From JBBQXK01 sp052387255 (lineage in GTDB: Bacteria; Pseudomonadota; Alphaproteobacteria; Rhodobacterales; Rhodobacteraceae), in assembly GCA_052387255.1 (NCBI GenBank), contig JBQTJI010000024.1, forward strand, positions 85,998 to 149,997: a stretch of 64,000 nucleotides of DNA, read 5' to 3'. Numbering within the stretch: position 1 is the stretch's first letter; every line of letters begins with the position of its first letter. Below, piece by piece: positions 26,106 to 34,634 of the stretch. The position numbers were made by a program, and so were the translations under genes. Below the pieces are notes generated by a model. The model did no database searches, was not told the DNA's origin, and was given only the letters and a program-made list of their open reading frames with translations.

Positions 26106-27980
26106 ATGTTTCACGTGAAACAATACGATGTCATCGTGATCGGCGGCGGTCATGCGGGATGCGAGGCCGCCGCCGCCGCCGCGCGGATGGGTGCCAGGAC
26201 GCTTCTTGTCACGCTGCGCCGCGCCGCCATCGGCGTGATGTCCTGCAATCCGGCCATCGGGGGTTTGGGCAAGGGCCACCTTGTGCGCGAAATCGATGCG
26301 ATGGACGGCGTGATGGGCCGTGTCGCGGACCGGGCCGGCATCCAGTTCCGGTTACTGAACCGGCGCAAGGGCCCGGCTGTCCAGGGGCCGAGGGCGCAGG
26401 CCGACCGCGCGATCTATCGCAGCACCATGCAGGCCGAACTCGCGGCGCAGTCCGGCGTGACGTTACGGGAAGGCGAAGTGACCGACCTGGCCGTCGAGGC
26501 TGGTCGCGTCACGAGCGTGACACTTGCCGATGGAACCTCGCATGCCGCCTCCGCCGTCGTCCTGACAGCGGGCACGTTTCTGAACGGTGTCATCCACGTC
26601 GGAGATCAGCGTCGTCCCGGTGGTCGGGTCGGCGATTCGCCCTCGGTTCGTCTGGCCGCGCGCCTGGCTGAGATGGACTTGCCGCGCGGGCGATTGAAAA
26701 CCGGAACGCCCCCCCGGCTGGACGGCCGCAGCATCGACTGGTCGCGGCTCGACATGCAGCCGGGGGACGATGATCCGGCGCTGTTCTCGTTTCTGCATGA
26801 CCGGCCCTTCGCCCGTCAGGTCGCCTGCGGGATCACCCATACGAACGCACAGACCCATGACATCGTTCGCGCGAACCTGTCACGCTCGGCCATGTACGGC
26901 GGCCATATCGAAGGGGTCGGCCCGCGCTATTGCCCGTCGATCGAAGACAAGGTCGTGCGGTTCGCCGACAAGACCTCGCATCAGGTGTTCCTGGAGCCTG
27001 AAAGCCTGTCGGATCACACCGTCTATCCGAACGGCATCTCCACGTCGCTGCCCGCCGACGTGCAGGAAAGCTATGTCCGTTCGATCAAGGGGCTGGAGTC
27101 GGTCACTATCCTGCAGCCCGGCTATGCCATCGAGTACGATTACTTCGATCCGCGCAGCCTGCACCGCACGCTGGAAACGCTGGCTGTGCAGGGGTTGTAC
27201 TTCGCTGGCCAGATCAACGGCACCACGGGTTATGAAGAGGCGGCAGCCCAGGGCCTGGTTGCCGGCCTGAACGCCGCGCGACAGGCGCAAGGCGGCGATC
27301 CGGTCCATTTCAGCCGCACCGACAGCTACATCGGCGTGATGCTGGACGATCTGGTGTCCCGTGGTGTCACCGAACCTTACCGGATGTTCACGTCGCGCGC
27401 CGAATTCCGGCTCAGCCTGCGCGCCGACAATGCGGATCAGCGGCTGACACCTCTGGGAATCGCGCTTGGCTGCGTGTCCAGGGATCGCGCCGCGGGTTTC
27501 ATGGCAAAGACAGAGGCGCTGCAGTCGGCGAAGAGCGCGCTCGAGCATGTCAGCTTTACCCCGGCACAGGTCCAGGCCCTGGGCGTACCGACGCGCCAGG
27601 ACGGCCTGCGTCGATCCGGCTTTGCGCTGCTGGCGATGCCCGATGTCACCGTCGCACGGTTGCGCCGCGAACGGCCCGAGATCCCCGCGGTCGCGCCCGA
27701 GATCGCGGCACAGATTGAACGCGATGCCCTCTATGCGCAGTACCTGGGCCGTCAGGACAGCGACATCGCAGCCCTTCGGCGCGACGAGGCGCGGGCAATC
27801 CCCGCGTCGCTCGACTACTTGTCGATGTCCGGCCTGTCGCACGAGCTTGCGCTGAAGCTTCAGCGCCTGCGCCCCGACAACCTGGCGCAGGCTGCGGCGA
27901 TCGAGGGGATGACACCTGCCGCGCTGGTGCTGTTGCTGGCCCGTATCCGCAAGACCACCGGCGAGCGTCACGCCGGATGA
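26106..27980 (+). CDS. mnmG: tRNA uridine-5-carboxymethylaminomethyl modification enzyme MnmG (GidA)
   Basis: 624 residues, normal length. FAD protein, partner of MnmE. FAD-binding VIGGGHAGCEAAAAAARMG at the N-terminus, SCNPAIGGLGKGHL, GTFLNGVIHVG, and NGTTGYEEAAAQGLVAG. The start codon and next five codons (MFHVKQ) are made by a perfect parS palindrome. The stop overlaps the rsmG start. Confidence 0.96.
   Translation: MFHVKQYDVIVIGGGHAGCEAAAAAARMGARTLLVTLRRAAIGVMSCNPAIGGLGKGHLVREIDAMDGVMGRVADRAGIQFRLLNRRKGPAVQGPRAQADRAIYRSTMQAELAAQSGVTLREGEVTDLAVEAGRVTSVTLADGTSHAASAVVLTAGTFLNGVIHVGDQRRPGGRVGDSPSVRLAARLAEMDLPRGRLKTGTPPRLDGRSIDWSRLDMQPGDDDPALFSFLHDRPFARQVACGITHTNAQTHDIVRANLSRSAMYGGHIEGVGPRYCPSIEDKVVRFADKTSHQVFLEPESLSDHTVYPNGISTSLPADVQESYVRSIKGLESVTILQPGYAIEYDYFDPRSLHRTLETLAVQGLYFAGQINGTTGYEEAAAQGLVAGLNAARQAQGGDPVHFSRTDSYIGVMLDDLVSRGVTEPYRMFTSRAEFRLSLRADNADQRLTPLGIALGCVSRDRAAGFMAKTEALQSAKSALEHVSFTPAQVQALGVPTRQDGLRRSGFALLAMPDVTVARLRRERPEIPAVAPEIAAQIERDALYAQYLGRQDSDIAALRRDEARAIPASLDYLSMSGLSHELALKLQRLRPDNLAQAAAIEGMTPAALVLLLARIRKTTGERHAG
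26107..26122. other. parS centromere site 1
   Basis: Perfect 16-bp palindrome TGTTTCACGTGAAACA, identical to the consensus bound by chromosomal ParB. It begins at the second base of the mnmG start codon and so is coding. parB lies 3.3 kb downstream. Confidence 0.93.
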
Positions 27981-28597
27981 CGACCGACCTGATCGTCGGC
28001 GACCTGTCCCTGTCGGATGCGACGCTGGCGCGGTTGCGCCTGCATCGTGACCAGTTGCTGCGCTGGAACGCGGCGATCAACCTGGTGGCCAAGTCGACGC
28101 TGCCCGAGGCATGGCACCGTCATTTCGTCGATTCCGCACAGCTGGTGCCGCTTGCACCCGCCGCACCGGTGCATTGGCTGGACCTCGGCAGCGGTGCGGG
28201 ATTTCCCGGTCTCGTGGTGTCAACGATCTTGGCTGAACGCTCTCCTGCCACCCGCGTCACGCTTGTCGAAGCGGACCGGCGCAAGGCCACCTTCCTGCGC
28301 GAGACGATCCGCCTGCTGGGGCTCGAGACGACCGTGCTGGCCCAGCGCATCGAAAGCCTTCCGCCGCTGCAGGCGGATGTCGTGTCGGCCCGGGCGTTGG
28401 CCCCGCTGGACCGGTTGATCCCCCTGGCTGCGCGCCATCTCGCTGTGGGGGGGGTGGCCCTGCTGCAGAAAGGTTCAAGCGTCGACTCAGAGCTTGCCTC
28501 GGCTTTCGCCGCATGGTCCTTCTCGGTGGAACGGTTGGCGAGCCAGACCGAACCCTCCGCCGAAATCCTGCGCCTGAAGGACCTGCACCATGTCTGA
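27977..28597 (+). CDS. rsmG: 16S rRNA (guanine527-N7)-methyltransferase RsmG
   Basis: 206 residues. SAM-binding motif LDLGSGAGFPGLV near residue 70, then VTLVEADRRKATFLRE, and DVVSARALAPLDRL near 135. The start overlaps mnmG by 4 bp and the end overlaps parA by 8 bp. Loss of this enzyme gives low-level streptomycin resistance in other bacteria. Confidence 0.95.
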   Translation: MTTDLIVGDLSLSDATLARLRLHRDQLLRWNAAINLVAKSTLPEAWHRHFVDSAQLVPLAPAAPVHWLDLGSGAGFPGLVVSTILAERSPATRVTLVEADRRKATFLRETIRLLGLETTVLAQRIESLPPLQADVVSARALAPLDRLIPLAARHLAVGGVALLQKGSSVDSELASAFAAWSFSVERLASQTEPSAEILRLKDLHHV

Positions 28598-29414
28598 CGC
28601 GCCCAATCCCGTGCCACGCATCATCGCCATCGCGAATCAAAAGGGCGGCGTGGGCAAGACGACGACCGCGATCAACCTCGCGGCTGCGTTGGTCGAACGG
28701 GGTGCGCGGGTGCTGCTGGTCGATCTTGACCCGCAAGGCAATGCCTCGACCGGCCTTGGGATCGAGGCCAAGGATCGCAAGCTGACCACCTACGACCTGT
28801 TGATGGACGATGCGCCGATTGCCGCCGTGATCTTGCGCACCGCGTTTGATCGTCTGTACCTGTGCCCCGCGAATGCCGATCTTGCCTCGGCCGACATGCA
28901 GATGGTCGCGAATGAGCGGCGCAGTTTTCTGCTGCACGACGCGCTTCGGCACCCTGGCATCGACGATTTCGCGCTGGATGCGGTTCTGATCGACTGTCCC
29001 CCGTCGCTCAACCTGCTGACGGTCAATGCCCTTGTCGCCGCACATTCGGTTCTGGTGCCGCTGCAGAGCGAATTCTTCGCTCTCGAGGGGCTGTCACAGC
29101 TGATGCTGACGATCCGGCAGGTCCGGGCCACGGCGAACCCGCGCCTGCGGATCGAGGGCGTCGTGCTGACGATGTTCGACGGCAGGAACAACCTGTCGCA
29201 GCTGGTCGAGGCTGACGCCCGCGCCACCCTGGGCGACCTGGTGTTCAAGACCGTCGTTCCCCGCAACGTCCGGGTCAGCGAGGCCCCGTCCTATGCGCTG
29301 CCGGTCCTGTCCTATGACAGCACGTCGCGCGGTGCCGTGGCCTATCGCAACCTGGCCGCCGAGATTGTCACGCGCCACCCCCTGGGCAGCACGGTGAAGG
29401 AGACTGCACCATGA
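28590..29414 (+). CDS. parA: Chromosome partitioning ATPase ParA
   Basis: 274 residues. Deviant Walker A KGGVGKTTTAINLAAAL near residue 15, LLVDLDPQGNASTGLG, and VLIDCPPSLNLLTVNAL (Walker B). Drives movement of ParB-parS complexes. The stop overlaps the parB start (ATGA). Confidence 0.96.
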   Translation: MSDAPNPVPRIIAIANQKGGVGKTTTAINLAAALVERGARVLLVDLDPQGNASTGLGIEAKDRKLTTYDLLMDDAPIAAVILRTAFDRLYLCPANADLASADMQMVANERRSFLLHDALRHPGIDDFALDAVLIDCPPSLNLLTVNALVAAHSVLVPLQSEFFALEGLSQLMLTIRQVRATANPRLRIEGVVLTMFDGRNNLSQLVEADARATLGDLVFKTVVPRNVRVSEAPSYALPVLSYDSTSRGAVAYRNLAAEIVTRHPLGSTVKETAP

Positions 29415-30295
29415 ATGACCGCAAACCCGAACGGCGCGGCCTGGGCCGGGGGCTTTCGGCACTGATGGCCGACATCGGCTCTGACGGACCCGTCGCGCGG
29501 CGGTCGGACGCCGAACTGCCGGTCGAGGCCCTGGTTCCGAACCCGAACCAGCCCCGCCGCGACTTTCCGGAACAGGCGATGGAAGACCTCGCCGGCTCGA
29601 TCCGGCAAAAGGGCGTGCTGCAACCGCTGATCGTGCGGCCCACGGTCACCGAGGGGCGCTTCGAGATTGTCGCGGGCGAGCGTCGCTGGCGGGCGGCCCA
29701 GCGCGCCGGCTTGCACGAGGTTCCCGTCATCATCCGCGATTTCGACGACACCGAAGTCCTGGAAGTCGCCATCATCGAGAACATCCAGCGGGCCGACCTG
29801 AATGCCATCGAAGAGGCGGCAGGATACCGCGCGCTGATGGACCGGTTTGGCCACACCCAGGAACGTCTTGCCGAGGCCTTGTCGAAAAGCCGCAGCCACA
29901 TCGCGAACCTTTTGCGCCTGCTGACCCTGCCCGACGAGGTTCAGGTGCATGTCCGCGAAGGGCGTCTGTCGCCCGGTCATGCACGGGCGCTGGTGACCGC
30001 GCCCGATCCGGCGGCCCACGCGCGCCAGGTCATCGCCCGCAACCTGTCGGTTCGCGAGACCGAGGCGCTGATGCGGTCGCCCGACAAGGCGGGCAAGCCA
30101 GAGTCGAAAGAGCCCCGGCACGGGGAAAAGGACGCCGATACCCGCGCACTGGAAGCCGACCTTTCGGCAACGCTGGGGATGCAGGTCACCATCGACCACC
30201 GCAGCGGGTCCGAGTCTGGCACGCTCTCGGTGCGGTATGCCACGCTGGACGATCTGGATACCCTGTGCCGAATCCTCAGCCTCGGCGCCGACTAG
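29411..30295 (+). CDS. parB: Chromosome partitioning protein ParB
   Basis: 294 residues. N-terminal ParA-contact region (RRGLGRGLSALM), CTP-binding motifs NPNQPRRDF and GERRWRAAQRAG, helix-turn-helix around SKSRSHIANLLRLLTLP, and a C-terminal dimerisation segment. Binds the two parS sites at 26107 and 31470, which bracket the parAB genes. Confidence 0.96.
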   Translation: MNDRKPERRGLGRGLSALMADIGSDGPVARRSDAELPVEALVPNPNQPRRDFPEQAMEDLAGSIRQKGVLQPLIVRPTVTEGRFEIVAGERRWRAAQRAGLHEVPVIIRDFDDTEVLEVAIIENIQRADLNAIEEAAGYRALMDRFGHTQERLAEALSKSRSHIANLLRLLTLPDEVQVHVREGRLSPGHARALVTAPDPAAHARQVIARNLSVRETEALMRSPDKAGKPESKEPRHGEKDADTRALEADLSATLGMQVTIDHRSGSESGTLSVRYATLDDLDTLCRILSLGAD

Positions 30296-30307
30296 CGCCG
30301 TGTCCGC

Positions 30308-31486
30308 TCAGGTCCAGGCGGCGGCAAGCTCGGCGATCACGGCATTCAGAACCATCCGCCCCTCCGGCGTGGCGCGCACCCGCCTGTCGGTCCGCTCGAC
30401 TTTACCCAGTTCGATCAGCCCGCCAAGGACCGTCGGGTCAAGGTCGCGCCCGAACATCGCTTGCAAGCGGTCCAGGTCGACGCCCTCGGACAGGCGCAGG
30501 CCCATGAGCAGATACTCAAGGCCCTGGTCGTCGGGTGACAATAGCGTCACCGTCTCGACCTGCGCATCCTTTTGGACCGCGTGCAGCCACTGTTCCGGCT
30601 GTCGCAGCGCCTCGGTCGCTACCCGGCCCTGGGCAAGCGTCAGGCGGCCATGCGCCCCCGGACCGATTCCGGCAAAGTCACCCGCCGACCAATAGATGCT
30701 ATTGTGGCGCGACTCGGCCCCCGGCAGCGCGTGGTTCGACACCTCATAGGCCACCATGCCTGCCTGACCGCACAGGTCCTGGGTCGCAAGGTACATGTCG
30801 GCGGCCAGATCTTCGTCAGGCAGCCCGCGCAACTTTCCCGTCTTGCGCAAGGCGGCAAAGGGGGTGCCGTCCTCGATGGTCAACTGGTACAGCGACAGGT
30901 GATCGACCGACATCGCCAGCGCCTCGGCCAGTTCGGCCTTCCAGTCGGCAAGGGTCTGGTCCTGCCGGGCATAGATCAGGTCAAAGCTGACCCGGTCGAA
31001 CTGGTCACGTGCGATGGCAAACGCGGCCCTCGCCTCTGCCACGCTATGGCGACGACCCAGACGTACCAGGTCGGCATCGCGCAGGCTTTGCACGCCCATC
31101 GATACGCGGTTCACCCCCGCCTGCCGAAACGCTGCAAACCGCCCGGCCTCAACCGAGCCCGGGTTGGCTTCCAGCGTCACCTCCCAATCGTTCGCGATGC
31201 GCCAGGTACGCTGGATGGCATCAAGGATATCGGCCACCAGATCGGGCACCATCAGCGACGGCGTCCCACCACCGAAAAAAACCGAGTCGAGGATACGTCC
31301 CGGCGTCTGTGCCCCGACCCGTGCAATCTCACTCAGATAGGCTGTGCGCCACTCTACCTGGTCGATCCGCGCAGCAACATGGCTGTTGAAGTCGCAATAG
31401 GGGCACTTGGAGGTGCAGAACGGCCAATGCAGATACAGGCCGAAGCCACCCTGCCGCCAATCCTCGGAATGTTTCACGTGAAACAT
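30308..31486 (-). CDS. hemW: Radical SAM heme chaperone HemW
   Basis: 392 residues. Radical SAM motif CTSKCPYCDF near residue 24, then VFFGGGTPSL and MGVQSL. Once called oxygen-independent coproporphyrinogen oxidase; HemW proteins lack that activity and transfer heme. The N-terminal MFHVK is encoded by a parS site, and the first 13 bp overlap the end of rdgB. Convergent with parB (12 bp gap). Confidence 0.93.
   Translation of the reverse strand: MFHVKHSEDWRQGGFGLYLHWPFCTSKCPYCDFNSHVAARIDQVEWRTAYLSEIARVGAQTPGRILDSVFFGGGTPSLMVPDLVADILDAIQRTWRIANDWEVTLEANPGSVEAGRFAAFRQAGVNRVSMGVQSLRDADLVRLGRRHSVAEARAAFAIARDQFDRVSFDLIYARQDQTLADWKAELAEALAMSVDHLSLYQLTIEDGTPFAALRKTGKLRGLPDEDLAADMYLATQDLCGQAGMVAYEVSNHALPGAESRHNSIYWSAGDFAGIGPGAHGRLTLAQGRVATEALRQPEQWLHAVQKDAQVETVTLLSPDDQGLEYLLMGLRLSEGVDLDRLQAMFGRDLDPTVLGGLIELGKVERTDRRVRATPEGRMVLNAVIAELAAAWT
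31470..31485. other. parS centromere site 2
   Basis: Second perfect TGTTTCACGTGAAACA. On the minus strand it encodes both the last codons of rdgB (Cys-Phe-Thr-stop) and, in another frame, the first codons of hemW (start-Phe-His-Val-Lys). It is 5.4 kb from site 1, on the other side of parAB. Confidence 0.93.
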
Positions 31487-32085
31487 GCGGCGACAAGCGC
31501 GGCAAAGGCGGCGGCGCGATGACTGATCTGGTTCTTCAGTGCCGGCTCCATCTCGGCCAAGGTCCGGTCATGGCCATCGGGCTGAAAGATCGGGTCATAG
31601 CCATGGCCCTGCGCCCCCCGCATCGGCCAGACGACCCGCCCCGCCATCAGCCCCTCGAACACCCTGTCGTGACCATCCGGCCAGGCCAGGACCAGCGTGC
31701 AGCGAAACTGCGCTGTGCGGGGTTCGGGCGCGCGGATCGCCTCCAGCGCGCCCCAGGTCCGGGTCATCGCCAACACAAAGTCACGACCGGAGGGCGTCTC
31801 GGCCCAATCCGCCGTGTGGACCCCCGGCGCGCCCCCAAGCGCATCGACACAAATCCCCGAGTCATCCGCCAGGGCGATCAGGCCGGTCGCCCGTGCCGCC
31901 GCATGCGCCTTGATCCGCGCGTTCGCTACGAAGGTCACGCCATCTTCGACGGGTTCCGGCAGGCCCAACTCGCCCGCAGCGACCGCAGAAACGCCGTAAG
32001 GCCGCAGCAGATCGCGGATTTCCGCGAGTTTGCCAAGGTTGTGCGTGGCAATGCACAAGGTCTGGCCCCGAACAACCTGCGCCAT
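31474..32085 (-). CDS. rdgB: RdgB/HAM1 non-canonical purine NTP pyrophosphatase
   Basis: 203 residues from the ATG at 32085, which lies just after the rph stop; a longer frame upstream has no similarity. Typical segments are IATHNLGKLAEIRDLL near residue 12 and LADDSGICVDALGGAPGVHTADWA near residue 65. Removes dITP and XTP from the nucleotide pool. The stop codon is inside parS site 2. Confidence 0.92.
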   Translation of the reverse strand: MAQVVRGQTLCIATHNLGKLAEIRDLLRPYGVSAVAAGELGLPEPVEDGVTFVANARIKAHAAARATGLIALADDSGICVDALGGAPGVHTADWAETPSGRDFVLAMTRTWGALEAIRAPEPRTAQFRCTLVLAWPDGHDRVFEGLMAGRVVWPMRGAQGHGYDPIFQPDGHDRTLAEMEPALKNQISHRAAAFAALVAACFT

Positions 32086-32086
32086 C

Positions 32087-32800
32087 TCAGGCCAGCGCCG
32101 CCTTTTGCGCAGCCACCAGGGTGGCCACACCCGCCTCTGCCAGGGCAAGAAGGTCGTCCATCTGGGCGCGGCTGAACGTGCCGCCTTCCGCCGTCATCTG
32201 GATCTCGATCAGCCGCCCCGCCCCCGTCATTACAAAGTTCCCGTCGACGCCCGCCTGCGAATCCTCGGCATAGTCCAGGTCCAGCACGGGCTGCCCGGCA
32301 TAAAGACCGCACGACACTGCGGCCACATGGTCCAGCACCGGGTCCGACAGCAGCGTTCCTGCAGACCGAAGCCGTCGCAACGCCAGCGCCAAGGCAACGA
32401 AGCCCCCGGTGATCGACGCGCAGCGGGTTCCCCCGTCAGCTTCGATGACATCGCAATCGATGACGATCTGCCGCTCGCCCAGGGCCAGCTTGTCGACCGC
32501 CGCCCGCAGCGAGCGGCCGATCAGCCGCTGAATCTCCTGCGTCCGCCCGCCCTGCTTGCCGGTGACGGCCTCGCGCCGGGTGCGGCTGATGGTGGCGCGG
32601 GGCAGCATGCCGTATTCGGCGGTCACCCAGCCCTGGCCGGTGCCCTTCAGGAACGGCGGCGGCCGATCCTCCACCGAGGCCGAACACAGCACCCGCGTGC
32701 CGCCCATGGCGATCAGGCACGACCCCTCGGCGTGCCGCATCACGCCCGGCTCGATGGTGACCGCGCGCATCTGGTCCAGTTTTCGCCCCGATGGCCGCAT
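32087..32800 (-). CDS. rph: Ribonuclease PH
   Basis: 237 residues. 3'-exoribonuclease for tRNA trimming. The start MRPSGRKLDQMRAV is the family's N-terminus. Further motifs are GQGWVTAEYGMLPRAT, RTQEIQRLIGRSLRA, and CDVIEADGGTRCASITGG. One base separates its stop from the rdgB start. Divergent from hrcA. Confidence 0.95.
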   Translation of the reverse strand: MRPSGRKLDQMRAVTIEPGVMRHAEGSCLIAMGGTRVLCSASVEDRPPPFLKGTGQGWVTAEYGMLPRATISRTRREAVTGKQGGRTQEIQRLIGRSLRAAVDKLALGERQIVIDCDVIEADGGTRCASITGGFVALALALRRLRSAGTLLSDPVLDHVAAVSCGLYAGQPVLDLDYAEDSQAGVDGNFVMTGAGRLIEIQMTAEGGTFSRAQMDDLLALAEAGVATLVAAQKAALA

Positions 32801-32860
32801 CTTTGCCTCCTGCCGATCCCTCGCCACATAGGCGCGCCCGACCCCGCAACGCAACCCACA

Positions 32861-32890
32861 TTGACGAAGGCCCCCGCGCTTCCCTATCTT
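32861..32890 (+). promoter_or_regulatory. Promoter before hrcA, RpoH-like
   Basis: TTGACG at 32861-32866 and CCTATCTT at 32883-32890 (TATCTT after an 18-base spacer). The -10 part resembles the alphaproteobacterial heat-shock sigma (RpoH) pattern CYTATNT. Transcription would start near 32897, downstream of the first possible ATG at 32894, favouring the GTG start at 32918. Confidence 0.5.
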
Positions 32891-32917
32891 CCGATGTCGC
32901 CCTTTGGGGATCGCCAC

Positions 32918-33988
32918 GTGACCGACCGCTCTGTCCTGCTGTCCGAGATGAACGAACGCTCGCGCGAGGTCTTCCGCCGCGTGGTCGAGGGGTATCTGGC
33001 CCATGGCGACCCCGTCGGTTCGCGCATGCTGACGCGCACGATGTCGGAAAAAGTCAGCGCGGCCACGATCCGCAACGTCATGCAGGACCTCGAGTTTCTG
33101 GGGCTTCTGGGCAGCCCGCACATCTCGGCCGGGCGGGTGCCCACGCAGATGGGCCTGCGCATGTTTGTCGATGGCATTCTCGAGGTTGGCACCCTGGCCG
33201 AGGAAGACCGCGAAAAGATCGACGCCACCTCCAGCGGCCATGAGCCGGACGTGACGGCGATGCTGGACAGGGTCGGCGCGGCGCTGTCGGGCCTGACACA
33301 GGGGGCGAGCCTTGTTCTGGCACCCAAGCACGAGGCGGTCATCCGCCATATCGAGTTCGTCAGCCTGGGGGCCGACCGGGCGCTGGTGGTGCTGGTGTTC
33401 GCCGACGGCCACGTCGAGAACCGCGTCTTCACCCCGCCCCCGGGACAGACCCCGTCGTCGATGCGCGAGGCCGCAAACTTTCTCAACGCGCTGGTCGAGG
33501 GGCGCAGCCTGTCCGACCTGCGCACCACCGTCGCCCACGACATTGCCCTGCGGCGGCAGGAGATTGACGAACTGGCCCGCGCGCTGGTCGACCAGGGCCT
33601 GGCCCTGTGGGAAAACGCGGGCGAGCAGAGCGAACGGCTCATCGTGCGGGGCCGGTCGAACCTGATCGGCGAGGGCACCGAAGGGGCCGAGGTCGACCGC
33701 ATCCGCACCCTGTTCGACGACCTGGAACGCAAGCGCGACATCGCCGAATTCCTGGATCTGACCGAGGCGGGCGAAGGCGTGAAGATTTTCATCGGGTCCG
33801 AGAACAAGCTTTTCTCGTTGTCGGGTTCCTCTCTGGTGGTCTCTCCCTATATGAATGCCGACCGCCGAATCATCGGCGCGGTCGGGGTCATCGGGCCGAC
33901 GCGGCTGAACTATGCGCGCGTCGTGCCCATCGTGAACTATACCGCCCAGCTGGTCGGACGACTCGTGTCCGAACGCGGCAAGGGGTAA
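32918..33988 (+). CDS. hrcA: Heat-inducible transcriptional repressor HrcA
   Basis: 356 residues from GTG at 32918, preferred over the ATG at 32894 because GGGGAT lies just upstream and the promoter appears to fire after 32894. N-terminal winged helix (LNERSREVFRRVV-like MNERSREVFRRVVEGYL, GSRMLTR, SAATIRNVMQDLE). It represses groESL through CIRCE elements; none is seen in this window. grpE follows 32 bp downstream. Confidence 0.93.
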   Translation: MTDRSVLLSEMNERSREVFRRVVEGYLAHGDPVGSRMLTRTMSEKVSAATIRNVMQDLEFLGLLGSPHISAGRVPTQMGLRMFVDGILEVGTLAEEDREKIDATSSGHEPDVTAMLDRVGAALSGLTQGASLVLAPKHEAVIRHIEFVSLGADRALVVLVFADGHVENRVFTPPPGQTPSSMREAANFLNALVEGRSLSDLRTTVAHDIALRRQEIDELARALVDQGLALWENAGEQSERLIVRGRSNLIGEGTEGAEVDRIRTLFDDLERKRDIAEFLDLTEAGEGVKIFIGSENKLFSLSGSSLVVSPYMNADRRIIGAVGVIGPTRLNYARVVPIVNYTAQLVGRLVSERGKG

Positions 33989-34020
33989 GGGGCGGGCAGA
34001 AAAGGCAAGGCAGGCGAATC

Positions 34021-34542
34021 ATGGGCGACGAACAGGCAACCGAGGAAACCTTCGAGGCGGCGATGGATGCCGACCTCTCCGAACTGGAGGTGCTGCGCGC
34101 CGAACGCGACGAATTGCGCGACCGCTTCATGCGCGCCCTGGCCGAGGCCGAGAATGCCCGCAAGCGCGGTGAGCGTGACCGCCGCGAGGCCGAGCAATAT
34201 GGTGGATCGAAGCTGTCGCGCGACCTGCTGCCGGTGTTCGACAACCTCAAGCGCGCGCTGGATGTGGCAACGGACGACCAGCGCACGGCGGCCGGCCCGC
34301 TGATCGAGGGGGTCGAGCTGACCCTGCGCGAACTGATCAAGGTGCTGACCAAGCACAACGTGACGCCGATCATGCCGCAGATCGGCGACATGTTCGACCC
34401 GCAGCTGCACCAGGCCATGTTCGAGGCCCCGATCCCCGGCACCAAGGCGGGGCAGATCATCCAGGTGATGACCGAAGGCTTCCTGCTGCACGACCGGCTG
34501 TTGCGGCCGGCGCAGGTGGGCGTGTCGTCGAGCGTCGGATAG
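34021..34542 (+). CDS. grpE: Nucleotide exchange factor GrpE
   Basis: 173 residues from the ATG at 34021. DnaK co-chaperone. Long N-terminal coiled coil (LRAERDELRDRFMRALAEAE), then LLPVFDNLKRALD and the C-terminal beta domain with DMFDPQLHQAMFE and EGFLLHDRLLRPAQVGVS. Forms a heat-shock unit with hrcA; dnaK is not nearby. Confidence 0.95.
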   Translation: MGDEQATEETFEAAMDADLSELEVLRAERDELRDRFMRALAEAENARKRGERDRREAEQYGGSKLSRDLLPVFDNLKRALDVATDDQRTAAGPLIEGVELTLRELIKVLTKHNVTPIMPQIGDMFDPQLHQAMFEAPIPGTKAGQIIQVMTEGFLLHDRLLRPAQVGVSSSVG

Positions 34543-34558
34543 CGTGGCGGGCACCGGA

Positions 34559-34615
34559 CCGGGGGGTTTCACACCCCCCGGACCCCCCTTGGGATATTTG
34601 GGAACAGATGAAGGG
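34559..34615 (-). repeat. Dispersed intergenic element, copy C; likely two-way terminator
   Basis: Hairpin CCGGGGGGT/ACCCCCCGG (34559-34567 with 34573-34581), then a C-run and a tail that on the minus strand reads CCCTTCATCTGTTCCCAAAT. The tail is more diverged than in copies A, B and D. It occupies the gap between convergent grpE and mutS. Confidence 0.7.
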
Positions 34616-34634
34616 CGCAAAAGTTTTAGATAAA

